Origin: Sva-07 sp963774765
Lineage (GTDB): Bacteria; Actinomycetota; Acidimicrobiia; Acidimicrobiales; Ilumatobacteraceae
DNA: 64,000 nt
Direction: 5' to 3'
Assembly: GCA_963774765.1 (NCBI GenBank)
Contig: CAVZGP010000020.1
Span: forward strand, 62,001 to 126,000
Shown: in pieces, positions 8,726 to 17,985 of the stretch
Numbering within the stretch: the stretch's first letter is position 1
Layout: each line of letters opens with the position of its first letter
Notes under the pieces: model-generated
Databases searched by the model: none
Told to the model about the DNA's origin: nothing
Seen by the model: only the letters and a program-made list of their open reading frames with translations
Made by a program: the position numbers and the translations under genes

Positions 8726-9169
8726 ATGCTCTTGCAGAACTCTCCCTTCCGTGAACTCGATGCACTGTTCAACCAGCGCACCCCAACCCGCTCCGCCTGG
8801 ATCACCGGACGCCCGATGCCGATGGATGCCTACCGGCGCGGTGACAACATCTGGGTCCACCTCGACCTGCCCGGCGTGGCCGCCGACTCGATCGACATCT
8901 CGGTCGAGCGCAACGTGCTCACCGTGTCGGCCGAGCGCAACTATCAGAGCCAAGAGGGCGACCGCGTCTACTTCGACGAGCGCCACGAGGGCACCTTCCG
9001 CCGCCAGGTCAGCCTCGGCGAGGGCCTCGACGCCGATGGCATCGAAGCCGACTACACCGATGGCGTGTTGACCCTGCGGATCCCGGTCGCCCCCCAGGCG
9101 CAGCCCCGCAAGATCACTGTCGGCACCGGCCAACTCGCGGTCGACGCCACCGCCAGCGACGCCACCTGA
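8726..9169 (+). CDS. Hsp20/alpha-crystallin family small heat shock protein
   Basis: 147 aa. The alpha-crystallin domain covers about residues 30-125, including HLDLPGVAADSIDISVE, the GTFRRQVSLGEGLDADGIEA segment and the ADYTDGVLTLRIPVA motif near its end, followed by a short C-terminal tail with PRKITV. ATP-independent holdase that prevents aggregation of unfolded proteins in the cytosol. GGAGG at 8715-8719 sets the ATG at 8726. It is monocistronic between a promoter and a strong hairpin at 9221-9266. Confidence 0.95.
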   Translation: MLLQNSPFRELDALFNQRTPTRSAWITGRPMPMDAYRRGDNIWVHLDLPGVAADSIDISVERNVLTVSAERNYQSQEGDRVYFDERHEGTFRRQVSLGEGLDADGIEADYTDGVLTLRIPVAPQAQPRKITVGTGQLAVDATASDAT

Positions 9170-9220
9170 CCGCGGACACGTACACCTCACACAACAACCC
9201 ATTCCCCCGGACAACTCCGC

Positions 9221-9266
9221 GTGCGACGCGGTGTCGGTGGCCCGCCCCACCGACACTGCGTCGCAC
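9221..9266 (+). terminator. hairpin downstream of hsp20
   Basis: 20-nt arms 9221-9240 and 9247-9266 pair throughout (one G-T pair) around a 6-nt loop. There is no T-tract, as is common for high-GC actinobacterial terminators. It separates hsp20 from the regulator at 9327. Confidence 0.75.
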
Positions 9267-9304
9267 ACACAGTTCCAGGGCAGATGTGTTCGAGATTTCT
9301 GGAT

Positions 9305-9324
9305 TGTCCGAGAATACTCGGATA
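9305..9324. promoter_or_regulatory. operator-like inverted repeat at the start of the HTH regulator
   Basis: TGTCCGAG (9305-9312) and CTCGGATA (9317-9324) form an 8-4-8 inverted repeat with one mismatch, ending 2 nt before the GTG start at 9327. Its position over the expected promoter/start region fits autorepression by the ArsR-like regulator. Inference from position and symmetry only. Confidence 0.5.
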
Positions 9325-9326
9325 GT

Positions 9327-9878
9327 GTGCTCCGGGTGGTTCCCGACTACGACCTCGAACCCAGTATCCAGGCCGAGACGCCCCGCCAGCTGAAGGCGAT
9401 CTTCCACCCGCTGCGCAGCCAGATCCTCGACCTGGTGCTCGAGCGGGCGGCGACGGTCACCGAGTTGGCCACCGCACTCGAGCGGCCGAAGTCGTCGGTC
9501 GCCTACCACGTCGACGTGCTCGTCGACGCCGGGATGCTCCGGGTGGTTCGCACGCGACAGGTCCGTGCGATCGAGGAACGTCTCTACGGGCGTACCGGAC
9601 GCACGATTGTCGTCGGTGAGGCACCCCTGCCGAAGGGCACCTCCGCACAGAACTTCCTCGCGGAAGCCCAGGCCGAGGCGATCGTCACCGAGCCGGGCCA
9701 CATGCTGTCGACGATGCGCCACGCCCGCATCCCCGAGGAGCGAGCCGGCGAGTTCTTCACCAGGGTTGGCGAACTCGGCGAGGAGTTCTCGAAGCTCCCG
9801 CGCTCCGGCGACACCGTGTTCGGCTTCGTCGCCGCCGTCTACGCCACCGACCTTCCCACCCTGCCGGAGCCGACATGA
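9327..9878 (+). CDS. ArsR-like winged-helix transcriptional regulator
   Basis: 183 aa from GTG 9327; the open frame extends upstream through a hairpin and has no other good start. Winged-helix domain at about residues 15-85: LKAIFHPLRSQILDLVLERAA then TVTELATALERPKSSVAYHVDVLVDAGMLRVV, the helix-turn-helix of ArsR-type repressors. No metal-binding Cys motif. The C-terminal ~90 residues are helical and may sense a ligand. The stop overlaps the MFS start by ATGA, so it very likely controls the efflux pump it is coupled to. Confidence 0.85.
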   Translation: MLRVVPDYDLEPSIQAETPRQLKAIFHPLRSQILDLVLERAATVTELATALERPKSSVAYHVDVLVDAGMLRVVRTRQVRAIEERLYGRTGRTIVVGEAPLPKGTSAQNFLAEAQAEAIVTEPGHMLSTMRHARIPEERAGEFFTRVGELGEEFSKLPRSGDTVFGFVAAVYATDLPTLPEPT

Positions 9879-11266
9879 CCGAGACCGCACCGTCCACCGC
9901 TGCATCGACCGGGCGGGGCGACCTCGACCCGAAGCGGCTGGGCGCCAACTACTTCAAGCTCTTCTCGGCGAGCACGATCTCCAACCTCGGCGACGGCATC
10001 GGCGTCATCGCCTACCCATGGCTCGCGTCGGCGATCACCCGCAACCCGCTGCTCATCGCCATTGTCGCGGTGGCCCAACGACTGCCGTGGCTGTTGTTCT
10101 CCCTGCCTGCGGGGGTGATCACCGACCGCTACGACCGTCGGATCCTGATGGTGTGGGCGAACGCTGCCCGCGCTGCGCTCACGCTGTTCGTGGCGTTCGT
10201 CGTCCTCGCCCGACAGGACGCGCTGCCATTGCCCGATGCGGTGGCTGACGCCACCACGGCAATCACCACCGACACCAGCCTGTACCTGCTCGTGCTGTTG
10301 GCGACGATGCTGCTCGGTATCGGCGAGGTGCTCTACGACAACTCGGCGCAGACGTTCATGCCCTCGATCGTCCACCCGGACAACCTCGAGAAGGCCAATG
10401 GGCGGTTGTGGAGCATCGAGCAGGTCGCCAACACCTTCGCCGGGCCGCCCCTCGCCGCGCTGCTGATCGCCATCTCGTTCTCGCTGCCGTTCTTCGTCGA
10501 CGCTGCGACGTTCGTCGTCTCGGCGGCACTGATCGCCTGGATCCGGCGACCGCGCCCGACGAGCGAACAACTCGCCGCCCGCCGGGCCGAGCGCCGACCC
10601 TGGAAGACCGAGTTGGCCGAAGGCTTCCGCTGGTTGTGGAGCCACGACCTGTTGCGCACCCTCGCAATCGTGCTCGGGCTGCTGAACATGCTCGGCACGC
10701 TGTCGACCGCGACGTTCGTGCTCTACGGCCAGGAGGTGCTCGGAACCACGCCCACCGAGTTCGCCCTCCTGGGCACCGGCGGCGCCGTCGGCGGCATCAT
10801 CGGCGGTTGGACGGCATCGAACGTCGCCCGCCGGATCGGTGCCGGACCATCGCTGGCCACCACGCTGCTGGGCGGCGGCGTCATCACGATCGCCATCGGC
10901 TTCATGAGTTGGTGGCCGGCGGTCTGGCTGATGCTCGGCGTCTACATGTTCGTCGCCGTGCTCTGGAACGTGATCACGGTGAGTTTCCGCCAGACCGTGA
11001 TCCCTGACAATCTCCTCGGGCGGGTCAACAGCGTGTACCGCTTCTTCGGATGGGGCATGATGCCGATCGGCGCCGCGCTCGGTGGCCTCGTGGTCGTGAT
11101 CAGCGACCTCGCATGGTCCCGCGAGTTCGCTCAGCGCATGCCATGGTTCGTGGCCGGCGTGGCAACGATCCTGTTGTTCGGCTATGCCGGACCGAGGCTG
11201 ACCACCGCAAAGTTCGCCGAGGCACGAGCGGCCGCACTGGCCGAGGCACCGAGCGAGGTGCCATGA
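9875..11266 (+). CDS. MFS transporter (MFS_3 / enterobactin-exporter-like)
   Basis: 463 aa with 12 predicted membrane helices. The loop 2-3 motif is GVITDRYDRRILM, the typical MFS motif A, and VIPDNLLGRVNSVYRFFGWG near residue 375 is characteristic of the MFS_3 group. A drug or siderophore efflux role is plausible. Translationally coupled to the ArsR-like regulator upstream, which suggests substrate-inducible efflux. Confidence 0.9.
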   Translation: MTETAPSTAASTGRGDLDPKRLGANYFKLFSASTISNLGDGIGVIAYPWLASAITRNPLLIAIVAVAQRLPWLLFSLPAGVITDRYDRRILMVWANAARAALTLFVAFVVLARQDALPLPDAVADATTAITTDTSLYLLVLLATMLLGIGEVLYDNSAQTFMPSIVHPDNLEKANGRLWSIEQVANTFAGPPLAALLIAISFSLPFFVDAATFVVSAALIAWIRRPRPTSEQLAARRAERRPWKTELAEGFRWLWSHDLLRTLAIVLGLLNMLGTLSTATFVLYGQEVLGTTPTEFALLGTGGAVGGIIGGWTASNVARRIGAGPSLATTLLGGGVITIAIGFMSWWPAVWLMLGVYMFVAVLWNVITVSFRQTVIPDNLLGRVNSVYRFFGWGMMPIGAALGGLVVVISDLAWSREFAQRMPWFVAGVATILLFGYAGPRLTTAKFAEARAAALAEAPSEVP

Positions 11267-11330
11267 TCGGCTGACGCCGCGCGACCGTCCGGTCGTGCGA
11301 CCGGAGGGGAACGGCAGATCGGGGATCGCA

Positions 11331-12948
11331 ATGGTTGCTGCACTCGAGGTCGGGCCGACCACCGAGGCCTTGTTCGAGGAGACGATCGGCCAGAACCTGG
11401 CCCGCACCGTGGCCACCCACGGCGACCGCGAGGCGGTCGTGTCATGTCATCAGGACATCCGCTGGACCTACGAGGACTTCGCCCGCCGGGTCGAGCGACT
11501 GGCCACCGGCCTGCTCGCTGCCGGCCTCGACGTCGGCGACCGCGTCGGGTTGTGGAGTCCGAACTACGCCGAATGGGTGCTGATCCAGTACGCCACCGCG
11601 GAGATCGGCGTGATCCTGGTGAACCTCAATCCGGCCTACCGGACCCACGAGTTGGCGTATGCGCTCGGGCACTCGGGATGCCGGATGGTGATCGCCGCGC
11701 CCGAGTTCAAGACGTCGGACTACCGCGGCATGCTCGCCGAGATCGCACCGCAGTGTCACGAACTCGAACGGTCGGTCTTCCTGTGGGATCCCGAGTGGTT
11801 CGAACTCGCCGAGGGCTCAGCGTCGGTCACCAGCGCCGACCTCGATGCCCGGCGGGCGATGCTCGACACGAACGACCCGATCAACATCCAGTACACCTCG
11901 GGCACCACCGGGTTCCCGAAGGGTGCCACGTTGTCGCACCGCAACATCCTCAACAACGGCCGGTTCACGTCGGTGCTGCAGCGCCTCACCGAGCACGACC
12001 GCGTGTGCATCCCGGTGCCCTTCTACCACTGCTTCGGCATGGTGATCGGCAACCTCGGCTGCACCACCCACGGCGCCACGATCGTGATCCCCGGCGATGC
12101 GTTCGACCCGCTCGCCGTGCTGCGAGGCCGTCGAGGAGGAACGGTGCACGTCGCTGTACGGGGTGCCGACGATGTTCATCGCCGAACTCGCCCATGAACG
12201 CTTCGAGGAGTTCGACCTGTCGACGCTGCGCACCGGCGTGATGGCCGGATCGCCGTGTCCGGTCGAGGTGATGAAGTCGTGCATCGACCAGATGAACATG
12301 GTCGACGTGACGATCTGTTATGGCATGACCGAGACCTCGCCGGTGTCGACGCAGACGATCACGGGCGACACGCTGGAGCACCAGACCGCAACGGTCGGCA
12401 AGGTGCATCCACACGTCGAGATCCGCATCGCCGACCCCGACACCGGCGAAACGCTCGATCGCACGCTGCCAGGCGAGTTCTGTACCCGCGGGTACTCGGT
12501 GATGACGGGCTACTGGAACGACCCCGAACGTACGGCGGCCGCCATCGATGCCGACGGCTGGATGCACACCGGCGACCTCGCCGTGATGGCCGACGACGGC
12601 TACGTCGAGATCGTGGGGCGAATCAAGGACATGGTGATCCGCGGCGGCGAGAACATCTACCCCCGCGAGATCGAGGAGTTCCTGTACACCCATACCGACG
12701 TCGAGGACGTGCAGGTCATCGGCGTGCCCGACCCGAAGTACGGCGAGGAACTGGTCGCGTGGATCAAGCTCCGACCCGGCAGTTCCCTGACCGACGAGAT
12801 GGTGCGCGACTTCTGTCGGGGCACGATCGCCCATTTCAAGGTGCCGCGCTACGTCAAGTTCGTCGGCGAGTTCCCGATGACGGTCACCGGCAAGGTTCGC
12901 AAGGTCGAGATGCGCGAGCGGTCGATCGCCGAACTCGGCCTGGCCTGA
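11331..12948 (+). pseudogene. AMP-binding acyl-CoA synthetase, single-base frameshift
   Basis: Two overlapping frames together encode one 538-aa fatty-acyl-CoA synthetase. The N-terminal part has the AMP-binding motif YTSGTTGFPKGAT and the FYHCFGMVIGNLG segment; the C-terminal part has YGMTETSPVS, the hinge HTGDLAVM...GRIKDMVIRGGENIYP and the lysine region VTGKVRKVEM. The frame breaks at about 12120-12123: deleting one C restores DPLAVLEAVEEERC, the expected family sequence. All catalytic motifs are intact on both sides, so a sequencing or assembly insertion is as likely as a true pseudogene. Convergent with an acyl-CoA dehydrogenase, suggesting linked fatty-acid degradation. Confidence 0.88.
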
Positions 12949-12949
12949 A

Positions 12950-14275
12950 TCAGGCGTTCTTGGGGAGTTCGGAGAAGGGGACGACCTTGTCCTGATTCGG
13001 CTCCTTGGGGAGGCCGAGGACTCGTTCACCGATGATGTTCTTCTGCACCTGATCGGTGCCGCCGTAGATCGGTGGCGCCTGGGCGAACAGGGACATCTCG
13101 GTGACGAACCCGAGGAACGGATTGCCCGTCGCGGCATCGAGCACCTTGCGGCTCTCGGTGTCGTAGGCGTGCAGCATGCCCTGCGCGCCGACGATTCGCA
13201 GTCCGAGGTCGCGCTGCAGGCGCACCATGTCGCTCATCGACAGCTTCGAGATGTTGCCCATGCCGGCGATCTCGACGCCTCTGGCCTTGGCGGCCTTGAC
13301 CCGCAGGTTGTTGATCCGTCCGAGCTGGCTCATCGTGTAGAGCCGAACCAGGTCCTGGCGGAACGTCGGGTCGTTCGCGACACCTGCCCCCTGGGCCAGG
13401 CTGATCATCATCTTCGAGGTGTCGCGGAACGCAGCGCCACCGCCCGAGGTCGACGGCTTGCCGGGCTCGCGCACGTAATCGCCGGCGCGCGTGTCGAGTT
13501 GCCCACCGACGGTGCCAGGGATCGCGGCGCTCGCCGAGCTGCTCCCGCCGCCGGAACCCAGACCTGCGCGCTCGTGCGCGAGGGTCGTGTTGGCGACCGC
13601 CCAACCGTTGTTGAGACCACCGATCACGGCGTCGGCCGGCACACGGGCGTCGGACATGAACACCTCGTTGAAGAGCGCCCGGCCGGTCAGCTCGCGCAGC
13701 GGGCGGACGTCGACACCGTCTTGGTGCATGTCCATCGCGAAGTACGTGATCCCCTGGTGCTTGGGTACGTCGGAGTTCGTGCGGGCGATCAGCATGCCCA
13801 TGTCGGCGTAGTGACCGCCGGACGTCCACACCTTCTGACCGTTGACGATGTACTCCTCGCCGTCGAGCATCGCCTTGGCCTGCAGGCCGGCGAGGTCGGA
13901 GCCGGCGCCGGGCTCACTGAACAGCTGGCACCAGGCCTGCTGGCCGGTCACGATCGGACGCACATACTGCTCGACCTGTTCGGGGGTGCCGTGGGTGGCA
14001 ATGGTCGGCGCAGCCAGCAGCAGCCCGAGCCCGCCAGGGGCGCCGAGTGCGCCGAACTCGGCAATCTCGTTCGAGACCAGCACCGAATCGCCGCGTGACA
14101 GACCGCGTCCGTACGCGTTCTCGGGCAGCGTCGGAGCCGACCAGCCGGCGAGGCCCAAGCGCTGCCACCATTCGGCCACCGTCAACTCGGGGTCCCAGTT
14201 CTCCTCGAGCCAGGCGCGCACTTCGTCGACGACGTCGTTGCTGGTCGATGAGGGCCGTTCGGTCGTGTCTGTCAT
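12950..14275 (-). CDS. acyl-CoA dehydrogenase
   Basis: 441 aa from ATG 14275 (GTG 14281 is a possible start two codons earlier). Three-domain ACAD fold: helical N-terminus, a beta domain with QLFSEPGAGSDLAGLQ and KVWTSGGHYADMG, and a C-terminal helical domain ending with the FAD-contacting YGGTDQVQKNIIGERVLGLP. Oxidises acyl-CoA thioesters with FAD. It ends one base after the acyl-CoA synthetase on the other strand. Divergent from the PadR gene. Confidence 0.93.
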   Translation of the reverse strand: MTDTTERPSSTSNDVVDEVRAWLEENWDPELTVAEWWQRLGLAGWSAPTLPENAYGRGLSRGDSVLVSNEIAEFGALGAPGGLGLLLAAPTIATHGTPEQVEQYVRPIVTGQQAWCQLFSEPGAGSDLAGLQAKAMLDGEEYIVNGQKVWTSGGHYADMGMLIARTNSDVPKHQGITYFAMDMHQDGVDVRPLRELTGRALFNEVFMSDARVPADAVIGGLNNGWAVANTTLAHERAGLGSGGGSSSASAAIPGTVGGQLDTRAGDYVREPGKPSTSGGGAAFRDTSKMMISLAQGAGVANDPTFRQDLVRLYTMSQLGRINNLRVKAAKARGVEIAGMGNISKLSMSDMVRLQRDLGLRIVGAQGMLHAYDTESRKVLDAATGNPFLGFVTEMSLFAQAPPIYGGTDQVQKNIIGERVLGLPKEPNQDKVVPFSELPKNA

Positions 14276-14336
14276 CCGCACAGCATCGCCGATCCGCCGA
14301 TCCGAATCCGAACCGAACGGACGGAACTGATGCGGG

Positions 14337-14365
14337 TTGCACGACTGCCAGACGCTCGCTATAGT
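14337..14365 (+). promoter_or_regulatory. promoter of the PadR-family gene
   Basis: TTGCAC (14337-14342) and TATAGT (14360-14365) with a 17-nt spacer, a near-consensus housekeeping promoter. The predicted start of transcription near 14372 lies just before the inverted repeat at 14376-14394. Confidence 0.7.
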
Positions 14366-14375
14366 ACCGATACAT

Positions 14376-14394
14376 CGTTACTATTCGAGTAACG
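14376..14394. promoter_or_regulatory. operator-like palindrome downstream of the padR promoter
   Basis: Perfect 7-nt arms CGTTACT and AGTAACG with a 5-nt spacer, placed at the predicted +5 to +23. PadR proteins commonly bind such dyads at their own promoters, so autorepression is likely. Binding has to be inferred; only the dyad is seen. Confidence 0.65.
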
Positions 14395-14418
14395 TCCATT
14401 GATCCACTCAGGAGTTCC

Positions 14419-15054
14419 ATGAACGACCAGTTCACCACCGACATCACCCACGCCGACACTCCGTCGCCTCCCGACGAGCCGCAGTCGCTCCGAAGTTCCG
14501 CAACGAGAGGCCGTCGACATCGCCGAGGAGGCCACATGCACAACAACCACTTCCACGCCGAACACGATCGCGGGGGTCCCGGGCGCCACCGTGCCCGACG
14601 CGGCGCTGTCCCGCTCGCCATCTTCACGCTGCTCGACGAGCGACCGATGCACGGCTACGAAATCATCACCGAGCTCGAGTCCCGAAGCGACGGCCGTTGG
14701 CGCCCGAGCCCTGGCTCGATCTATCCGACGCTCGATCGACTGGAAGACCGCGGTGTGCTGACCTCGGCCGAGGTCGACGGCAAGCGCCAGTTCACCCTCA
14801 CCGATCGAGGCCGCCAGACGCTGGCCGAGATCCGCGACACGCAGGGCGACGACGCCGTCGAGCCGTGGAACCAGACGGGCACCGGCGGCCGTGGCGACAT
14901 GAAACGACTGATGTCCGAGCTGGGTGGCCAGATCCGCCAGATCGCCCGCTTCGGCTCGGCCGACCAACGCACGGCTGCCACCGGCGTCCTCGAGGAGACC
15001 AAGCGCAAGCTCTACGAGATCCTCGCCCGCCCCAGCCAACCCGACACCGACTGA
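14419..15054 (+). CDS. PadR family transcriptional regulator
   Basis: 211 aa. After a disordered His/Asn/Arg-rich N-terminus (about 1-60), the winged helix runs RRGAVPLAIFTLLDERPMHG then YEIITELE and PSPGSIYPTLDRLEDRGVLT, the classic PadR DNA-binding signature. The C-terminal region is helical and probably dimerises. AGGAG at 14410-14414 fixes the start. It has its own promoter and dyad operator. The target gene is not obvious: neighbours are an acyl-CoA dehydrogenase (divergent) and a hydroxylase (convergent). Confidence 0.92.
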   Translation: MNDQFTTDITHADTPSPPDEPQSLRSSATRGRRHRRGGHMHNNHFHAEHDRGGPGRHRARRGAVPLAIFTLLDERPMHGYEIITELESRSDGRWRPSPGSIYPTLDRLEDRGVLTSAEVDGKRQFTLTDRGRQTLAEIRDTQGDDAVEPWNQTGTGGRGDMKRLMSELGGQIRQIARFGSADQRTAATGVLEETKRKLYEILARPSQPDTD

Positions 15055-15089
15055 TCGCCGGTGACCGGCGTGCCGCGAGCGAGCGTTCC

Positions 15090-15199
15090 CAGCGATGAGC
15101 GAACCGACCGGATACAGCGGTTTCGCTCATCGCAACCCAGACGCACGCCCCAGCGATGAGCGAACCGACCGGATACAGCGGTTTCGCTCATCGCAACCC
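15090..15199. repeat. two tandem hairpin repeats (family B)
   Basis: Two identical 49-bp copies (15090-15138 and 15151-15199) are separated by 12 bp. Each folds into a hairpin with arms GCGATGAGCGAA and TTCGCTCATCGC. A diverged copy is at 23475-23516 and a single arm at 63909-63930. They fill the gap between convergent padR and the hydroxylase and may act as terminators; sequence identity between scattered copies points to a REP-like element. Confidence 0.85.
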
Positions 15200-15252
15200 G
15201 CGATCGCCTGAGGCGTACACGACGTGGCCGGCACGTCTCGTACGTCCGCGGC

Positions 15253-17883
15253 TCACCGACGCATCGGGAGAGAGGTGCGCCATTCGCCGTCGACGGCGTG
15301 AAGTGCTGCCGCCACCGCCGGTGCCGTGGGCACCAGGCCGATTTCGCCGACGCCCTTGATGCCGTAGGGCGAACGGGGCTGGGGGACTTCGACGAGTTGC
15401 ACCTCGATCTCGGGCACGTCCTTCGCTCGCAGGATCCCAAGCGAGCGCAGCGTCATGTTCGTCGGAAAGCCGGTCTCGGGGTCGGTCGGGAACTCCTCGG
15501 TCAGCGCATAGCCGAGCCCCATGTGGACGCTGCCTTGCACCTGCCCCTCGACGAGTGTCGGGTTGACCGCCTTGCCGACGTCGTGCACCGCGACGACCTT
15601 CTCGATCTCACCTGTCTTGGGGTCGGCGATCACCATCTGGGCCGCGAAGCTGAACCCCGCGTGGATCGTCGGGTTCGCCACCGACGGATCGCCCATCTTC
15701 TGGGTCCAGTCGACGACGTACTCGCCCTCGTAGTCGACATCGGCCTCGCAACCACCTGCGAGTGCGGCAGCAGCGGCGTCGCTCACCGAACCGGCCACCA
15801 TCAAGGTGCCTCGCGACCCAGTGGTCTGACCGAAGCCCAACTCACGAGTCGTGTCGACGATCACGTCGATGCGGTCAGCATCGACTGCCAACTCCTGCGC
15901 AGCGACCTGCAACGCGACGGTGTGGACACCCTGGCCCATCTCGGTCCACCCGTGGCGCACCTCGATCCGCCCAGGTGTATCGCCCACCGGCGCCAGGAAC
16001 CGCACGACCGCCTTCGACACTTCGCGGAAGCCGTTGCCGAGACCCGAGTTCTTCAGCCCGAGCCCGAGCCCGACCGCCTTGCCGGATGCGATCGCCTCGT
16101 CGTACGACGCCCTGATCTGGTCGAGGCACGCCTCTGCGCCACCGGCTCCGTCGTCCATGATCTGGCCGGGTCCCCAGTCGTCGCCAGGCTTGATGACGTT
16201 GCGATTTCGGATCTCCCACCCGGAGATGCCGACCTGCTCGGCGAGCCGATCGAGTACCCCCTCCATCGCGAACTGGGCCTGATTGGCACCGAACCCCCGG
16301 AACGCGCCGCAGACGAGATTGTTGGTGCGCACCGCGATCGTCTCGATGTCGAGCGCCGGCCACCGGTACGGCCCGCACGCGTGCCCGGCAGCGCGTTCGA
16401 GCACCTTCATGCCGACGCTCGCGTAGGCGCCGGAGTCACCGATTCCTCGCACCTTCAGCGCGGTCACGATGCCGTCGGCGTCGCAGCCGGCCCAGTACTC
16501 GAGCTCGATCGGGTGCCGCTTGGCGTGCATCCGGAAGCTCTCCTCGCGAGACAACGTGCACTTGACCGGCCGCCCGAGCTTCCACGCCGCAAGCGCCGTC
16601 TGCGCCTGGTTGCTCATGTCTTCCTTGCCGCCGAAGGCCCCACCGTTGGAGACCAGTTCGACCGTCACTCGCGACGGGTCGACGTCGAGTACCGCGGCGA
16701 TGTCGTCGCGGTCGTCCCAGACACCTTGGCCGCCCGAGTAGACGTGCAACGTCCGGGCGCCGCCCTCACCGCTCGGCACGGCCACCGTCGACTCCGGTTC
16801 GAGGAATGCGTGCTCGACCCGTTGCGTCAGGAACGTCTCGTGCACGGTGAACGCACTCGCCGCGAACGCCGCCTCGAAGTCGTTGCCGCGGGTGTACGCG
16901 CTGGTCGACAGCACGTTCGAGTCGGTGCCCCACACCGACAGCGGCGCGTCGTCGTCGAGCGCGGCGCGGGCGTCGGTGTTCGGGGTCTGGACCTCGTAGT
17001 TGACCTCGACGAGTTCGGCCGCCGCTCGAGCGTGGTCGCGGGTGTCGGCGACGACAACGGCGAGCACGTCGCCTGCGTACGACGTGCGTCCGCCGACGGG
17101 GATCATCACCGGCCAGTCCTTGTAGATGATCCCGACGCGCAGTTCGCCTGGCAGATCGTCGGCGGTGAACACTGCCTCGACGCCCGGTGCCGCCAGTGCT
17201 GCGGTCGTGTCGATCGCCAGGATGTCGGCGCGGGCGTGGTCGGTGAGATGGAGTGCGGCGTGGAGCATGCCGGGCACGCGGATGTCGTCGACGTAGCCAC
17301 GGTCGCCGAGCGTGAGCGATGCCGCTTCGTACTTCGCTCCCCCGCCGCCGACTGTGGCGGACAGCCTCGGTGTGCACACGGCGCCCTGCGCGACGGCCTC
17401 GATCGCGTCGAGGATCTTCACGTACCCGGTACAGCGGCACAGATGGGCACCGAGATGCGGCGCCATCTTCTCGCGGGTGAGCTCGGCGCCCTTCTTGTCG
17501 ATCTGTGACTTCGCGCGCATCACGATGCCGGGGATGCAGAACCCGCACTGCAGCCCGCCGCACGCCGCGAACGCGTCGGCAAAGGTCTGGCGTTCGGCCT
17601 CGTCGACGCCTTCGAGCGTGATCACCGACGATCCCTCGACCTTGTCCATGTCGCACTGGCAGGCAACCATCGCCTTGGCGTCGACGAACACGGTGCAGCA
17701 TCCGCACTGCCCCGACGGCGAGCAGCCGTCCTTCGGCGAGGTGATGTCGAGTTCCTCGCGCAACGCTGCCAGGAGGTGCGGATGGGACCGCCGAACCGTG
17801 ACCGGCGTGCCGTTGACGACGAATGACACACGATCGTCGTCGCCTCCGGCAGGAGCTGTGGACGCGTCGGCAAGTTCGGTCAC
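15253..17883 (-). CDS. xanthine dehydrogenase-family molybdenum hydroxylase, fused 2Fe-2S and molybdopterin subunits
   Basis: 876 aa from GTG 17883. Residues 20-155 hold both [2Fe-2S] clusters: DGCSPSGQCGCC with Cys54/60/63 and Cys75, then CGGLQCGFC (Cys113/116) and CRC (Cys149/151). The rest is the molybdopterin-cytosine-dinucleotide subunit with GGAFGGKED, AFRGFGANQAQFAME and the catalytic-Glu motif GIKGVGEIGLVP near the C-terminus. There is no FAD domain and no FAD-subunit gene nearby, so it resembles the group annotated as selenium-dependent xanthine dehydrogenase rather than three-subunit XDH. No Mo-insertion chaperone is adjacent. Purine or N-heterocycle hydroxylation is the likely reaction. 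Confidence 0.9.
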   Translation of the reverse strand: MTELADASTAPAGGDDDRVSFVVNGTPVTVRRSHPHLLAALREELDITSPKDGCSPSGQCGCCTVFVDAKAMVACQCDMDKVEGSSVITLEGVDEAERQTFADAFAACGGLQCGFCIPGIVMRAKSQIDKKGAELTREKMAPHLGAHLCRCTGYVKILDAIEAVAQGAVCTPRLSATVGGGGAKYEAASLTLGDRGYVDDIRVPGMLHAALHLTDHARADILAIDTTAALAAPGVEAVFTADDLPGELRVGIIYKDWPVMIPVGGRTSYAGDVLAVVVADTRDHARAAAELVEVNYEVQTPNTDARAALDDDAPLSVWGTDSNVLSTSAYTRGNDFEAAFAASAFTVHETFLTQRVEHAFLEPESTVAVPSGEGGARTLHVYSGGQGVWDDRDDIAAVLDVDPSRVTVELVSNGGAFGGKEDMSNQAQTALAAWKLGRPVKCTLSREESFRMHAKRHPIELEYWAGCDADGIVTALKVRGIGDSGAYASVGMKVLERAAGHACGPYRWPALDIETIAVRTNNLVCGAFRGFGANQAQFAMEGVLDRLAEQVGISGWEIRNRNVIKPGDDWGPGQIMDDGAGGAEACLDQIRASYDEAIASGKAVGLGLGLKNSGLGNGFREVSKAVVRFLAPVGDTPGRIEVRHGWTEMGQGVHTVALQVAAQELAVDADRIDVIVDTTRELGFGQTTGSRGTLMVAGSVSDAAAAALAGGCEADVDYEGEYVVDWTQKMGDPSVANPTIHAGFSFAAQMVIADPKTGEIEKVVAVHDVGKAVNPTLVEGQVQGSVHMGLGYALTEEFPTDPETGFPTNMTLRSLGILRAKDVPEIEVQLVEVPQPRSPYGIKGVGEIGLVPTAPAVAAALHAVDGEWRTSLPMRR

Positions 17884-17952
17884 GCTTTACAGTTTGTCAA
17901 AGTCTCACAGGGGAGAAGGCCACCGCCGTGATCACCGCGTCACTTCTCGCGA

Positions 17953-17981
17953 TTTCACCAGGGGTCTGACCCCTGGTGAAA
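17953..17981. repeat. palindrome, family A copy 2
   Basis: 14-nt perfect arms around one central base, containing the same CACCAGGGGTC core as the copies at 1931 and 50464. Located between the end of the Fur gene and the start of the molybdenum hydroxylase, both read leftward, so it may terminate the upstream operon. Confidence 0.88.
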
Positions 17982-17985
17982 ACTG

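Noticed and set aside
15090..15199. CRISPR-like repeat pair
   Set aside because: Only two units with a 12-bp spacer, and each unit is a long hairpin; no cas genes.
15298..17508. 736-aa plus-strand open frame opposite the molybdenum hydroxylase
   Set aside because: Antisense shadow; the minus strand has both FeS clusters and Mo motifs.
17884..17952. promoter of the molybdenum hydroxylase from a TTGACA on the minus strand near 17892
   Set aside because: The box is only about 10 nt from the start codon with no room for a -10 element at normal spacing.
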